From: Gloeopeniophorella convolvens | Taxonomy: Eukaryota; Basidiomycota; Agaricomycetes; Russulales | Direction of reading: 5' to 3' | Assembly: GCA_022496205.1 (NCBI GenBank) | Contig: WTXD01000046.1 | Location: forward strand, 1-64,000 | DNA: 64,000 nt | Shown here: piece by piece, positions 45,472 to 58,198 of the stretch | Layout: every line of letters begins with the position of its first letter | Numbering within the stretch: position 1 is the first letter of the stretch | Notes under the pieces: model-generated | The model's input: only the letters and a program-made list of their open reading frames with translations | Told to the model about the DNA's origin: nothing | The model's database searches: none | Position numbers and translations under genes: made by a program

Positions 45472-48078
45472 ATGGAGCAAGACACTGAGCTGGGAACTAG
45501 CGCGAACGCGGCACGCATCGTGAACGTGCCGGTGCCAGCGCCAGGTGAAGCTCAAGGTATTTTGTATCAGTCATTCTTGATGGCTGCCTGTTTCTGATCA
45601 ACGCACCCTGCAGAAACTTTAGCATACCCACCCGACCAAGCTCGTGAACAACCCCATGTCCAGTCCGAGAGGAGCTTCAGCGATCCGTCAGGCCCGCTGT
45701 TCTCGATGTACCTCGAACGCGCCGAGGAGGAAGATAAGAGGATGGTCGAGAATTGGAAGGGTGACGCGGATGGGATACTTGTATTCGTGTGTGCACCGTC
45801 CCCTTTCGCTGCCTCGTGGCGCACTCAGACCTGCTCAGACCCTCCATTGTAGACTGGTCTGTTCTCCGCCTCCGTGGTAACCTTCCTCGGGAACACCTAC
45901 CAGGGGCTTCAGCTCAACTCACAGGACGCATCCGCCTTCTACCTCTCGCGCATCTATCAGCAGTCCGCCTCCGACAATGGCTCTCAAGTCTCTATTCCCT
46001 CGACAATTTCCGATCCTACGGGCTTCACTCCATCCACGACCACTGTCTGGGTCAACGCTCTCTGGTTCCTCAGTCTCGTCATCAGCTTGACATGCGCACT
46101 GCTGGCTACGATGTTACAGCAATGGGCCCGACACTACCTGCATGTGACCCGGACACGCTATCAGCCGTACAAGCGGGCCCGCATTCGTTCGTTCTACGCC
46201 GAGGGTGTGGAAAAGTTCCGAGTGTCCTGGGCAATCGACGTACTCCCTACTCTCCTCCACCTATCCGTGTTCCTATTCTACGCTGGCCTCTCGGTCCTTC
46301 TGTTCAGCATCGATCTCATTATTTTCAAGATCGTTGTCTCATGGGTCGCGCTCTGTCTGTCCCTCTACGTGGTGATTACGATCTTACCGGCTATATTCCC
46401 GAACAGCCCATATCGCACGCCCCTATCTACATTATGTTGGATGGCCTCCCTATACATCCTCCGGCCACCTGTCAACGTCCTCATGCACATTTTCGACTAC
46501 CTTTCTGACATATTTCGCATTTTAATACCAGTCTGGCACGTGTTCAATACATTTCAAACAGGTCTGCAAGTTCTGGTCATGAGCGGAATGCTCAAATCGG
46601 CTGAAAAAGCAGCGATGAGCCAGCCGCCCGATACGGACAGCCGCGCATTAGCATGGACGTACGACTCTTTGGACGAGGATCATGAATTCGAGCAATTCCT
46701 GGCCGGAGTTCTTGGCCTTCTGGAATCAAAGATGGTGGGGCAGCCCGCAGTTTTGCTGGCGCGCATGGAAGCACTCAGTCGTCGTGACGACCTCGTCCAC
46801 GGAGCGCTGGACCTGATCTCTCGTCCCATAGGGCCAAGCCTCTCCCCTCATGCTGCCCAACGTCGACGGTTCAAGATATGCTCTGAAGTTGCATTTGCGC
46901 TCCTCCCCGCACATAGTCTTCACAACATATGGGATTGGTCCTGGTCGGACAGATCTGACTTCTACCTCGCCTTGGAAAGGATGGCAAAGGACCCGGATCA
47001 AGACCTTGTCATTGCTGCAAACAGTATGGCCCATTTGTCCCTTCTGTCCCTCCTGCAGTGGGTGGCTGTGGACATAGCGGTGACCGCCCCCATTAGCCGC
47101 ATCACGGGCCTTCCTCTACTCACAGACTGGGCTACCTGGTCTGATCTTGAGGTCCGCTGTGCCGTGACCCTGCACTTCATTCGCCATGTTGTTTTACCCT
47201 ACCTTGATGGGCCATCTCGAACTATGCATGCGAAGGCAATAAACACTACTTTGCGCCTCATGGGTTTCCTTACCCCCTCCCCAGTGCGTGTACACGATGA
47301 GGACCGCTACAGCCTGTGCGAAATTTGGAGTTGGGCCGTCGGGGTCGCGTCGGACCGAGACGTGCACAAGGTAGCTTTGCACGTCCTTGCATGTCTCCGA
47401 CCTTTCTATCAGTTGTCTCACCCTCAAGCCTCTACCGGGGCCTCGGAACGGCTCTGGGGCGCTACTTACGACCAGCTCTTCGCTCTAGAACAACCTGGCT
47501 TCCCTCCATGCGCCGAGATGTCCCACTTCCGCTCTCCCACTTCCTACCTTCCATCCCCAGCCTCTGGCCATCTTGAACGATTCGTAGACCAGCCACATGG
47601 CACTACTTTCTCTGAATCTGCACGAATTACCGCCGATGAACCCTCCGCACCCGCACCCCCGAGCAACTCCACGATTCCAGTGGCGCTAATCACGCCCGAG
47701 ACGAGCGAAACGTTGATCCCTGGTGAAGTAGCTATGTCATCAACAGTTGTTGATCTTGCGCTCCCTGTCGGATCTGTTCTCCAAAGCAATCACTCTGGGC
47801 TTCCAGCGACAGTACTGGCTTCACTGGAAAGCGTCTTGCTTCCCACCAGCCCCGTCGGCACCGGCAGCCGAACGCAACAGATTCCTTCACCCCAGAGATC
47901 GCCCAGTCCCGATGTCAATGGCCTGTCAACAGGCTCGGGAGGCGCTGTTGCTGTGGACGTAGAGCACTGCATGCACATATTCGTTCCTCGAGTGGAGATG
48001 CCTCACTATCCCCTCAGGGTGCCGTCGAGGCGAGTGATATGGTCTCCCTATGATGGGTGGGAGATTTTGGTGTCGTAA
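45472..48078 (+). CDS. DUF6535 transmembrane protein D
   Basis: 824 aa; exons 45472-45556, 45623-45786 and 45853-48078. The first exon is distinct and longer (MEQDTELGTSANAARIVNVP), so the promoter and exon 1 differ in origin from A-C. The core remains: SDPSGPLFSMYLERAEEEDK, TGLFSASVVTFLGNTYQGL, NALWFLSLVISLTCALLATM, DVLPTLLHLSVFLFYAGLS. The C-terminal half is strongly diverged from A-C and related to fragments E and F (CLRPFYQLSHPQAS; YDQLFALEQPGFPPCAE). Ends HYPLRVPSRRVIWSPYDGWE. Intact. Confidence 0.83.
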
Positions 48079-48371
48079 TTCATAGGACCCGTTGCGTTGA
48101 TGTGACATCTGTTTATTCTCCTACATGTATCTACACAGCGAAGGCGGACCGCACATGTAACGCGAGAAATGATGCACGCGCGCAGTGACGCTCTGGCGAC
48201 TGCCAGTGTGCTCGCTGCAAGTTGGCGCCCAGGTTCAAGGAATCGGCTTCAGCGGCACGGATGTCCCGGGTGCCTGGTGCCAGTGCTGGTTTACAAGCGC
48301 ACCGGGCTTCGTTACGACAGAGGTTCGAGTTGGTGGCTGGCAGAGGATATTGGCTCCCTCTCTACTAGTTA
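48079..48371. repeat. 3' flank of DUF6535-D, repeated at 59830-60215
   Basis: Shared blocks include ACCCGTTGCGTTGATGTG, CGAGAAAT with CACGCGCGCA, and GATGTCCC. No gene. Confidence 0.5.
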
Positions 48372-48570
48372 CTGCGGCTCCGACCCCTGTCTCCCTACCA
48401 TGTCCAAGCTTTACCCCGACCGACCTTCCAAGGTCCAGATCGTCGCCATCCGAAGCTAACTCGACACCAAGACCGTCTACCTCCCTCACTTCCTTGCATC
48501 CGTCGTCGCCAATCCCTCCATCGATGTCCTCTTTGCCAAGTTTGACAAGTACGGCCTCGACCACGTGAGC
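48372..48570 (+). pseudogene. GT1 fragment 4
   Basis: A relic of GT1 exon 1 (SKLYPDRPSKVQIVAIRS with an in-frame TAA, then PSIDVLFAKFDKYGLDH). It ends at the same point as fragment 3. Confidence 0.7.
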
Positions 48571-48717
48571 ACATCACCAAAGCCGCCAAGTCTCGAGATG
48601 ACACGGCACGCACACCCTGGCTCGTTCTGGTAGCGCTCACGCAGATCTGGCAAGAGATGGCCAAGTCATGCAGCTCCAACCCCGACCAACAGCATGCGGC
48701 GACCATGTGCATGCCGG

Positions 48718-48742
48718 GTGATATATATATATATATATATAC
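48718..48742. repeat. (AT)n microsatellite
   Basis: About 12 uninterrupted AT units inside the duplicated linker. The matching place in block 1 (about 40165) lacks them, so the expansion is recent. Confidence 0.8.
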
Positions 48743-48959
48743 CTTCCCCGTCTCCCTCACTCCCTCCCGCTCACCACGTGCCTGGCCTGACCTACTCGGC
48801 GCTCATCGCTCGCCAGCACCCTCCCTCGCTCCCGCTCACCTCCTGCCCCCGTTCTTCCCTCCTCCCAGCGCGTGCTGCACATCGCAGGTGCTGCCACCAG
48901 GGTATTCAAGTCGTACCCACGCCCCATCTCTATGGCCCCACATGCCCAGCCATGCGCAT

Positions 48960-49826
48960 GTCCCATCTAAGTCCCGTGCGTCCCGCGGCGCGCGCCTCCA
49001 CCAGGCGCTGTCGCAGACCCACCGGGCCCGTGCCAGCTCGTCGCAAACGCGCCCACGTCCCTGCCCCTCGCGGCGGCGCCCAAGCTGCCGCCCGCGCCCG
49101 CACCCGCACCCGCACCCGCACCGCGGCTCGTCCCGTGCCTGCGCTGGGCGAACATCGACTGGGCGTACCACTGGGGCGCGAAGAAGTACGACTTGGCGCG
49201 CGGCGCGCAGCCCGTCGCCGCGGTGTGTGCCGCTGCAGTGCGCAGCGTGGACTGGGCGTGCATGTTTGCTGTGCGCCCTGGTGCGGCGCCGCTCGAAGGT
49301 TGGGGCGAGGGCAGGCCCGACTGGGCGACGTGGGCCGAGATGTACGGTCGGTGCGGCACCGCAGTGGCGGGCGGGCGCTGGGCGCTGATGCAGTGCCGCG
49401 TGCAGAGCCCGACGCGGGCACCGTCAACTCTTGCCAGACCAAGGACGCGCTCATGGGCCACGTCGACCGTTCCAGGCTAGATCTGCACGACCGCGCCGCT
49501 CGTCTCCATCTCGTGCGTGCGCGCCCGTCGCTCCCCCGCACCACTGACGCGCGCGCGCAGGCTCGGCAACGCCGCGGGGTTCCTCATCGGCGGGTTCACG
49601 TGCGACGTCGCGCCGCTGGCGCCGCTGCTGCGCTCCGGCGACGTCATCGTGATGGCCGGCCCGCGTGCCGCGCACCCTCGAGGGCACACTCCCGGCGCAC
49701 CTCGCGGATGCCGGCAAAGAAGAGTTGGCGCCCTACGCGCGCTACGTGCGCACGGCGCGCATCAACGACAACGTGCAGCAGGTGCTTCCGAGGGGGCTCG
49801 ATCCTGCGCTTGCGGCGCAGGGTTAG
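48960..49826 (+). pseudogene. ALKBH1 pseudogene (block 2)
   Basis: Covers the second half of the protein. LRWANIDWAYHWGAKKYDLA, the HxD exon (TKDALMGHVDRS) and NAAGFLIGGFTCDVAPLAPL are recognisable. The AYHGVPRIL segment, holding the second iron ligand, is garbled by frame-breaking gaps. The N-terminal half is missing. Stop at 49824-49826. Not functional. Confidence 0.78.
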
Positions 49827-50046
49827 AGGCGCAGCACTGGCGCGCTGGAGATGGAGAGAAGCGTAGAGACTGCAACTCTTGCTGTAATACTTGTGTCGTA
49901 TGCACGCCAAGATTCAGCTTCAGCACGATGCGCATGAAATTTGTCGTGAGTGTCAATGTGCGGGAGAGAGTAGAGCAGATCTACGTATGTTACTCGAAAC
50001 TAATCCTGAGCGCGAGCTTGCGCACAAGCATCGCTGCAGGGGCTGA

Positions 50047-51019
50047 CTAGACCGAGGCCGAGAGGCATGCGGCGCTCCCGAGGTGCCGCCGCACGTCGTG
50101 GTAGTCAACCTCGTGAGCTATCGCAGTGCAGTGAGCTTTAGAAGTACCACGGACATCAAAGGAGGACTCACTGTCTTCGACCTCGCCCCAGTGCTCAATC
50201 TGGCTGGCCACCTCGACCTGCGACGCCAGGGCAGCCTCCTCCGCGGTAAGGCGTCCGTGCGCCAGCACCAGCGCAATGATAAAATACTTGGTCGTGTATG
50301 TCGCACGTTCCATCGCTGCAGCTCCGGTCAGCTACGAACATTTTGCCCCAGCAAGCGCGCGTACCGGTCATCTGCCACGGGTCAAGCCCCTGCAGCACCT
50401 TGTCGAGCGCCGCCTTGGTCGCCGCCGGCTGCGAGCTGAAGAGCACCAACTCGGACGTGAGCAGCCCGATGCCGAACGTGCCGCGTGCCCATGCGAGCAG
50501 CGGCTTCCAGTGCGTGTCCTGCAGGCACACGAGCGGGTCCAGATAGTCCTGGTAGAAGCTGTGCGCCGCGCCACGTCAGCACGCGCGCACGGGAGGCCAG
50601 AAAGGACGCACCAGGTGGTGTCCGAGTCAAGGTACTTGAGCAGCGCGGCACGCACCTCCGCGCGCAGCCCCGCCCATCGTGTCGATCGCACGTGCGGGGC
50701 GCCTAGAGCGCGCAGGCGTCGAGCATCATCGCGAACGCGTCGCCGCGCGGCTCGAGCGACACGGTCTGTCAGAAGTGCAGCGCCGCCTCTGCACCTGCGC
50801 GGGGGTCGGCGCCGTCAGCGGGCTGCGGCGGGGGGGTGGGGCGGCACGCACGGTTCATCCCAGTCACGGGGGCACTGTCGTCTGGTGCGGGCGCGGTAGC
50901 GGTAGCGGTGGCGGCGCGGCGATGCTCGCGAGGCGGCGCAGTTGTGGCGCAATGGTGCGCGTGCGGAATGTGGACAGCGAGCGGGACGGCGGATACAGCG
51001 AGCAGACGACTCGGAACAT
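50047..51019 (-). pseudogene. ATP12 pseudogene 2
   Basis: ATG 51019 to TAG 50047. Preserved parts: DTHWKPLLAWARGTFGIGLL, LFSSQPAATKAALDKVLQGL and VDYHDVRRHLGSAACL. The segment from the middle of exon 2 to the start of exon 3 (including TEWENQRTVLKAHALP) is deleted, and the remainder is frameshifted. Confidence 0.82.
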
Positions 51020-51419
51020 GGCAGCCTCTCGGACAGGACGAACCGGTCGTGAAAATGGCCGGACCGGCTGTCCCGCGCACTGTGCTACGTAGCTCAGTTC
51101 CGTCGCGCTTCAGACCAATGACGACCACGCCAGTAATTCTCTCGGACCACCTGCCTTCTAACTGGAGCTCTTGACAATACGTTTACGACAGAATGGAGAG
51201 GTCCTTGGGGTGGAGTGGGGGGTAGCTCCTGTCCGGCAGAGCGTTGCACTAGTACGCGTTGACCGCATCCGACGTTGGAAGTTCGCCTGAAGCTGAAGGG
51301 CTGAATGGTGCGTGGCGCCACGCTACCTGGCTGCAATGTGCTAACTCACTCGAAGATCTGACGACGTTCTCAAGTTCCTGGCTACACAGTAGTGCGCGCA
51401 TGATGCCGTGTCTTTTTAT
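51020..51419 (+). promoter_or_regulatory. Promoter region of NLR copy 2
   Basis: 51140-51240 matches the spacer at 41980-42060, and 51300-51419 matches the NLR promoters at 16568-16800 and 42110-42208. It lacks the mini-element insertion: CTGGCTACAC runs straight into the GCGCGCATGATG block. Confidence 0.6.
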
Positions 51420-54400
51420 ATGAGCCCGTCAACTCGCTCTTTCTCGGGCGCTCCATCTCCCACTTTCGGACAGGACGCTTCTTCCCGTACAGGGGAAGAG
51501 CCTCGTGACATGCTGTGGCCACGTGAAGGCCATGGGGGAGTACTAGAGTGGGCACCCCTCGTGAGACCCTCCATCGATCTACCACTTTTGCGTTGCTTCT
51601 CTTGGTGCTGCTGAACGTCGCATACGGCACTGGGCCATGGCTGCCATTCAACGACTGCGGGATTCGTGAGTGCCGCTCCTTGTGCGCACACCGCGATCGG
51701 TGCTACCAGCCTAACGATCGATTACATTGCAGCCTCAATCCTGCTGCATCGTTGCAGCTACGTGCTATCAAGTTCACGGTGACCGGTGAGCTCACCTTTG
51801 TCAGTGTGTTGGGCACCGGATTTTTCTGACACTCTCTTCCGTAGTCATCAGCGCAAGCGGTCTTCCCCACCTGAGCAACGTCTTTGGGAAAGAGCGGCGA
51901 TTCTACGTCTCTGCGACCGATGGCGCGACGACGAGGGCGACACTTGGTGTCCAGAACAGCCGGCAGACAGTACAGTGGAATACTGCTCTCGGCGAATTGT
52001 GGGGATTTCAGCCCCGAATCTCCGCTTAAATCTGTCTCATGCACCCACTACAGCACCCTGAACGATTCCTCTCATCTCACGCTGAGCGTCTTCGCGGAAC
52101 GAAAGTTGTCCAGCGATGAGCTCGTGGGAACGCTCAAAATCCAGCTCGGTTCTATTGGCACCTCCCCCCGCACGGTATGTATACTTCACGCATACAGCGA
52201 TCATCTTCAAGTTGCTGAACCCTGGGTAACAGACTATGACCTTGTCCTCAACAAAGACACTGATGGTCACTCATCTCAACGGCCTATTATCTCCCTGTCC
52301 ATCACTCTATCAGAGGCATATCTCCCTACGCCAATTGCCGCCACTGATGTCCCAGAACCTGATCCTGTCGAGAGACAGTCTGGCGACGTTCCCACTCAGA
52401 TTAGCATGCCCGTCTCATGGGGGGCGGAAAGTCCCATTGAAACACCGTCCGCCTCGGGAGCACTGCTTGGAGCCGATGAAGCGATGAACAGCGTGCAAAT
52501 CGCATCGTCGTCGGTGGTCAAGGCTATGAGCTCCTTGGAAAAAGTCCCAGATTTCTTCAGCGAAGCGGGAGACGTGTTCCAGACAATGGGAACCGTCATC
52601 CAGCGAATCAAAACGGTCATGGATACCGTCGATTCAATTGCAGAGGTACCTGTTATATTATTTCGGCTGTACCTCATGTCTAATTCGCGCTGTGCAGCTC
52701 CATCCCTATGCCAAGATGGCGTGGAGTGTTCTCTCATGTATCCCAAAGGTACGTCACATCCCATCCATCGAGGTACTCAGCTCTTATCTTGTTTTACGCA
52801 CGATGAGGCTCTGTTGGCTCAAGTGGAACGCGATGGAAACGTCCGGGAATTACTCTCAGCCATACACGATGCGTTTGACCTCGCGCATCTGGTGGAGCCT
52901 CTGAAGGCAATCAAGCCAGGGTCGAAGCAAGCGCAGATTCTCACAGCCATGTTGCAACATGTCTGCGATTGTGGCGACTTCATCAAGTCCTATGCCCAGG
53001 ACAATTCGTTCTGTACGTGGAGTCGTGCATCCCGGCAGCGATTCAGAATTGATAAGATTATACGATCCATAGGGACTCGTTTCCTGAGTAATCTTCCACA
53101 ACGAGTGGATACTCGAGTGGAAGACTATCGTACGACCCTCGGCAATCTCCGAGACGATTTTCTGCGCTACGCCACGGTCACCACAGAGATCACCGTGCTC
53201 AACATCGAGGCAGACGTCGGGAGGCTATCCAGACGACTAGAGGGCATTTCTGTACAATTTGAGCAACTCCCGAGCCAGATTGCCGACCTTGGTGCGTCCT
53301 GCATCGACGATCTCTTATCCATGAAACTCACCACTTGAATCCAGAAATGGATGGGAAGATTAGAGAAATTCCTTACGGCGCAGGCTCGCGCTTCCGCCGT
53401 GATAAGGGTTGTCTTGAGGGCACGCGGATCGACTTTTTGGACCATATCATCGACTGGGTCAATACTCCCGGGCCCACGCGTTGCCTGGTGCTTATGGGAC
53501 ACGCAGGTACCGGAAAGTCCTCGATAGCTCATGAAATTGCACGTCGATTCGACGACGTGTATCGTCTTACATCATCTTTTGTCTTCCTACGTGCGGAGCG
53601 ATCTATGCGCGACTCTTACCTACTCTTCACGACACTTGCCCGTGATCTTTCCGACCGCTATCCGTCATACAAGGCTGCGTTGGGGAGAGCTATTCAGAAC
53701 GACACGGCGCTTCGAATGGGCGCCAAAGACTACGTCACCCTTTTCGAGTTTCTCCTGCGGCAGCCCCTGAACAACTTACATCTTTTCGGCCCTGTTTTCG
53801 TCGTCATCGACGGGCTAGACGAATGCGAGGACGCTTCTGGCGAAACTGGACTCCACACGTTCCTCGCCGACCATATCTCCACTCTACCCCCGAACTTCCG
53901 CATTCTTATCACGTCGCGGCCAGAGAAGGACATCGAACAAGCCTTTTCGGGGGCGCTGTCGACCAACCTTCTATACATGAACGACACGAAGTTATCAGCC
54001 AAGGCGCGTGACGATATCTGTGCATACTTCCAGAAGAATCTGCCAAAACGAGTAGTGGACCAGCACGGCGACGCTTTGGCAGAGAAGGCAGAGGGGCTAT
54101 TCCAGTGGGCTTCCGTTGCGTGTGGATACATCAGGAGACCCCCACGTGGACTCACCGAGGGCAGTTGTATTAGACGCCTACTGAATCCAAGCTCTGAGCA
54201 GAAGCGGATGGACCCCCTCGATGACCTGTACCGCACGATCCTCAGCTCGTACTTCGACCTCGATGACCCGGAAATCCGCCAGCGATACCAATCTGTGATG
54301 GGCCAGCTCTTTGCGTTGTTCGAACCTCTCTCGATTGACACCTGACAGCCCTGCGACAACATACCCAAGCCCTGGACGACGAGGGTTCTATATCTGCCAT

Positions 54401-57400
54401 CGTCGGTGATCTCGGCTCACTTTTGAGCAATGTTTCGTCGTCACAGTCGTCCTTTCCCATCATTCCCCTTCACACGTCGTTCCGCGATTTTCTGACAGAC
54501 AAATCGCGGAGTGATATCTTCTATGTCCGCCTCGGTGAGCCCATTGTCAGCTCGCGTACGCCTCCCTCGGCATCATGCTCAAGGAACTTCATCTCAACAT
54601 GGGAAAACTCGATTCCTCACACGACCTCAACAAGGGCATCCCTGACCTCGAAGCCCGCATTGCTGAACATATATCCGCGGCGCTGTATTATGCCTGCTTG
54701 TTCTGGAGCAACCATCTAGCACGAGCCGGATTCAATGACGTCCTGTTCGGTAAACTGTGCTTATTCTTCAGAAGCAAGTTCCTGCCCTGGCTCGAGGTTC
54801 TCAGTCTCACTGGAAACATGAGTCTCGCTTCGCAGGGCTTGACCTCTCTGCAATCCTGGTTGAGTAGCTCGCAGGGTAATGTGAGTAGTATGCTCTGGCC
54901 CATCTAGAAGCATTGTTAGACTGACGACACTATTTCATGACAGGCCTCGACCGAATTCAGAGAGTTCCAAGAACTGGTCGACGACGCCTTCGCGTTCGTG
55001 CGATACTTTGGCATGCCCATAGCCCAGAGCGCTCCCCATATCTACCTTTCCGCACTCCCTTTTACCCCGTCTACCTCCCGCGTTTTCAAACATTATGCTC
55101 CGACCTACCCGAACATCTTCTCCCTGAAGCAGGGCCGGCTGTCCCGGTGGCCAGCTCTCGAGACCGTGATCCCTACACGGAACGAGCAATGTTATGCAAT
55201 AGCATATTCGCCGGATGGCCAACGCATTGCCTCAGGCCTATCCGATCACACGATATGTGTTTGGAGCGCCGCGACTGGAGAATTGATTGCAGGGCCACTG
55301 ACTGCGCATACCCATTGTGTCTCCTCTGTCGCGTTCTCCCCGGATGGCCAACGCATCGCGTCGGGTTCAGACGACAAGACGATTCTCGTCTGGAACGCTA
55401 CAACAGGCGAGACAGTCGCGGGACCGTTCAAGGGGCATGAAAGGGCCGTCACGTCCATCGCCTTCTCGCCGGATGGACGATTTATCACGTCGGGTTCTCG
55501 TGATCGCAGCATTCTTGTTTGGAATGCAACGACGGGAGAGAGAGTTGCGGGCCCATTCGCGGGACAACGTGCCCGGGTGTTCTCTGTTGCATTTTCTCCC
55601 GATGGCAAGCGCATCGCTTCAGGCTCGGGTGACAAGACAATCCGGGTCTGGGATGCTACGATGGGAGAAGTGGTCGCTGGCCCATTCAGCGGGCACACGG
55701 GAGATGTCAATTCCGTCGCGTTCTCGCCGGATGGAGAGCGCATCGTCTCGGGATCCGAGTCAATCCGTATATGGAACGTCGCAACGGGAGAGACCATTGC
55801 GGGCCCTCTACTCGGTCACAGAGGCGATGTTCTGTGTGCTGCGTTTTCACCGGATGGCCAGCGGGTCGTCTCGGGATCGAAGGACGCCACAGTACGCATC
55901 TGGAGCGGGATTACTGGCGCGCTGATCGCCGGTCCGTTCCGTGGACACTTGTCTTGGGTTGTATCTGTCGCCTTCTCACCGGACGGTCAGCATGTTGCTT
56001 CGGCTTCATTCGACAAGACGATTTGTATATGGGACGCTGCAACCCCAGATATCGAGAAGGAGGTCCTGCCATTTCGTGGACACACAAGCACTATCGCTAC
56101 CCTCGCATACTCACCGGATGGTCAACACCTTGCCTCAGGCTCATACGACAACACCGTCTATGTCTGGAAGGCCACTACGGGCGAAGTGGCGGCAGGACCG
56201 TTCATTGGGCACACAGATCGCATCAATTCTATCTCATTCTCCTCGGACGGCAGGTCCATCACATCGGGTTCGAATGACAAAACCCTTTTCGTTTGGGGCG
56301 CCAAGACAGGGGAGAAAATTGCGGGGCCACTCAATGGACACACAGATATCGTTACCTCCGTCGCGTTCTCACCAGATAGCCAGAGGATTGTTTCATCCTC
56401 GGTAGATTGCACCATTCGCGTGTGGGATGCCGTGACGGGGAAAACCATCTTAGGGCCATTGACAGGGCATGGTCACGAAGTACTCTCTGTTGCGTTTTCC
56501 CCAGATAGTCAGCAAATCGCTTCCAGCTCAGCCGACCATGCCATCCGTCTCTGGAACGCGAAGACCGGAGAGCTGACCGGAAAGCCGCTGACCGGCCATG
56601 GGCACGCGGTCACTTGCATCACATTCTCTCCCGACGGCCAGCGCCTTGCCTCGGGCTCGGGCGACCGCGGAATCTGCATTTGGAATGCGAAGACGGGAGA
56701 GCTACTCACAGGGCCGTTCCGCGGGCACACGGACTGGATCAAATCAGTTGCATTTTCCCCAGATGGGCACCATGTCGCCTCAAGCTCAGACGACACTACC
56801 GTCCGCGTGTGGAATGTCACCACGGGTGGGAGCGTCTTGGCGCCATTTCGTGGGCACAAGAATTGGGTCAACTGCGTCACATACTCGCCAAACGGTCAAC
56901 ATATCGCCTCGGCCTCGTCGGACAAAACCATTTCCGTCTGGAACGCCAAGACGGGCGAGCCGGTCACTGGAAAGTTCAGTAGACACGAGGGCACAATCGA
57001 GTGTGTCGCTTTCTCTCCGGATGGCGAGAGAATTGCCTCTGGTTCGGATGACCACATGGTCTGCGTTTGGAGTTCGACGACGGGGAGAATGCTTACAGGG
57101 CCCTTCCATGGACACAGAGACTTCGTGAACATGGTCGCGTGGTCGCCTTGCGGGAAACGAATCGCTTCATGTTCGGGCGACCGCACCATTTGCATATGGG
57201 ACTCGACGACAGGAGACATAGTTGCAGGACCGTTGGCTGGACACCAGGACTACGTCTTGACCGTCGCGTTCTCACAAGACGGCCAATTCGTGGTCTCGGG
57301 CTCGAGTGACCGCACGATTCGTGTGTGGGATGCGACGACTGGGAAGCTGGTCGTGGGTCCGCTGGCTGAAGCTGAAGGCTCGCTCACGGGCATGATATTC

Positions 57401-58198
57401 TCCGTAGCCCTCTCCCCGGATGGGTCGAACATCGCATCAGGTTCGGCGGTCCGCACGGTCCGCATCTGGGATGCCAAGACAGGAGAGCCAATCGGCGAAC
57501 CATTCCGAGGACACACGGGCAGCGTCTCCTCCGTCGTGTACTCTCCGGATGGTCGGTACTTGGCCTCGGGCTCGCACGATGACAGCATCCGTGTCTGGGA
57601 CCCGAAGACCGGAGAACTAGTTGCTGGTCCATTCCGCGGCCATGGGGGAAGTGTCAATGACATCGCGTATTCTCCGGATGGTCGTTTCATCGCTTCTGCC
57701 TCCCGCGACTGCGCCATCGGCCTCTGGGACGCGATGACTGGGAAGAAGGTCGCAGGTCCGTTCTACGGGCACACACGCACCCCGTACAGCGTCGGCTTCT
57801 CCCCCGATGGACGACGCATCGTCTCCAGCGGAAAAGACACCACAATTCGCGTATGGGAATTCCCACCGCCTGGATCTGCTGCCAGTAGCGGCTCCGATTC
57901 AGACACGCAGTCGCCTACACCTACCACGGACTCCCGAGAGTGCGACAATAGACCCACAGCCAGCCGCCCTGGCCATAGGGAGCACAGCGGAGGCTTCACG
58001 GATCAATCTTTGATCGGCGATGATGGTTGGATCCGTGGGCAACACGGCGCGCTCTTGATGTGGATTCCCAAGATTCATCGACGCTGTCTCTACCGTCCGA
58101 GCAACACGGTTGTCATAGGCGAGGACGAGACCCAATTGGACCTTGATAGGTTCGTGCATGGGAAAAATTGGGCAAGCCGTCTCATGGAGACGCTATAG
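51420..58198 (+). pseudogene. NLR copy 2: C2-NACHT-WD40 (21 repeats) STAND protein, frame-disrupted upstream of the WD40s
   Basis: Same architecture as copy 1. Exon 1 is 51420-51486, exon 2 51733-51785, then C2 (SASGLPHLSNVFGKERRFYV; intron 51999-52053). The helical domain has LHPYAKMAWSVLSCIPK. NACHT shows Walker A GHAGTGKSS, Walker B VFVVIDGLDECED and sensor ITSRPEKDI. After intron 54881-54943 a single 1066-residue frame holds 21 WD40 repeats and the tail WIRGQHGALLMWIPKIHRR ... DLDRFVHGKNWA. Lesions against copy 1: about 109 nt missing in exon 2, one C missing in the run at 52163-52169, one base missing at about 54343 (stop 54343-54345) and another at about 54537. The WD40 domain itself is uninterrupted. 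Possible outcomes are a pseudogene, or an expressed gene with sequence errors. Confidence 0.85.
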
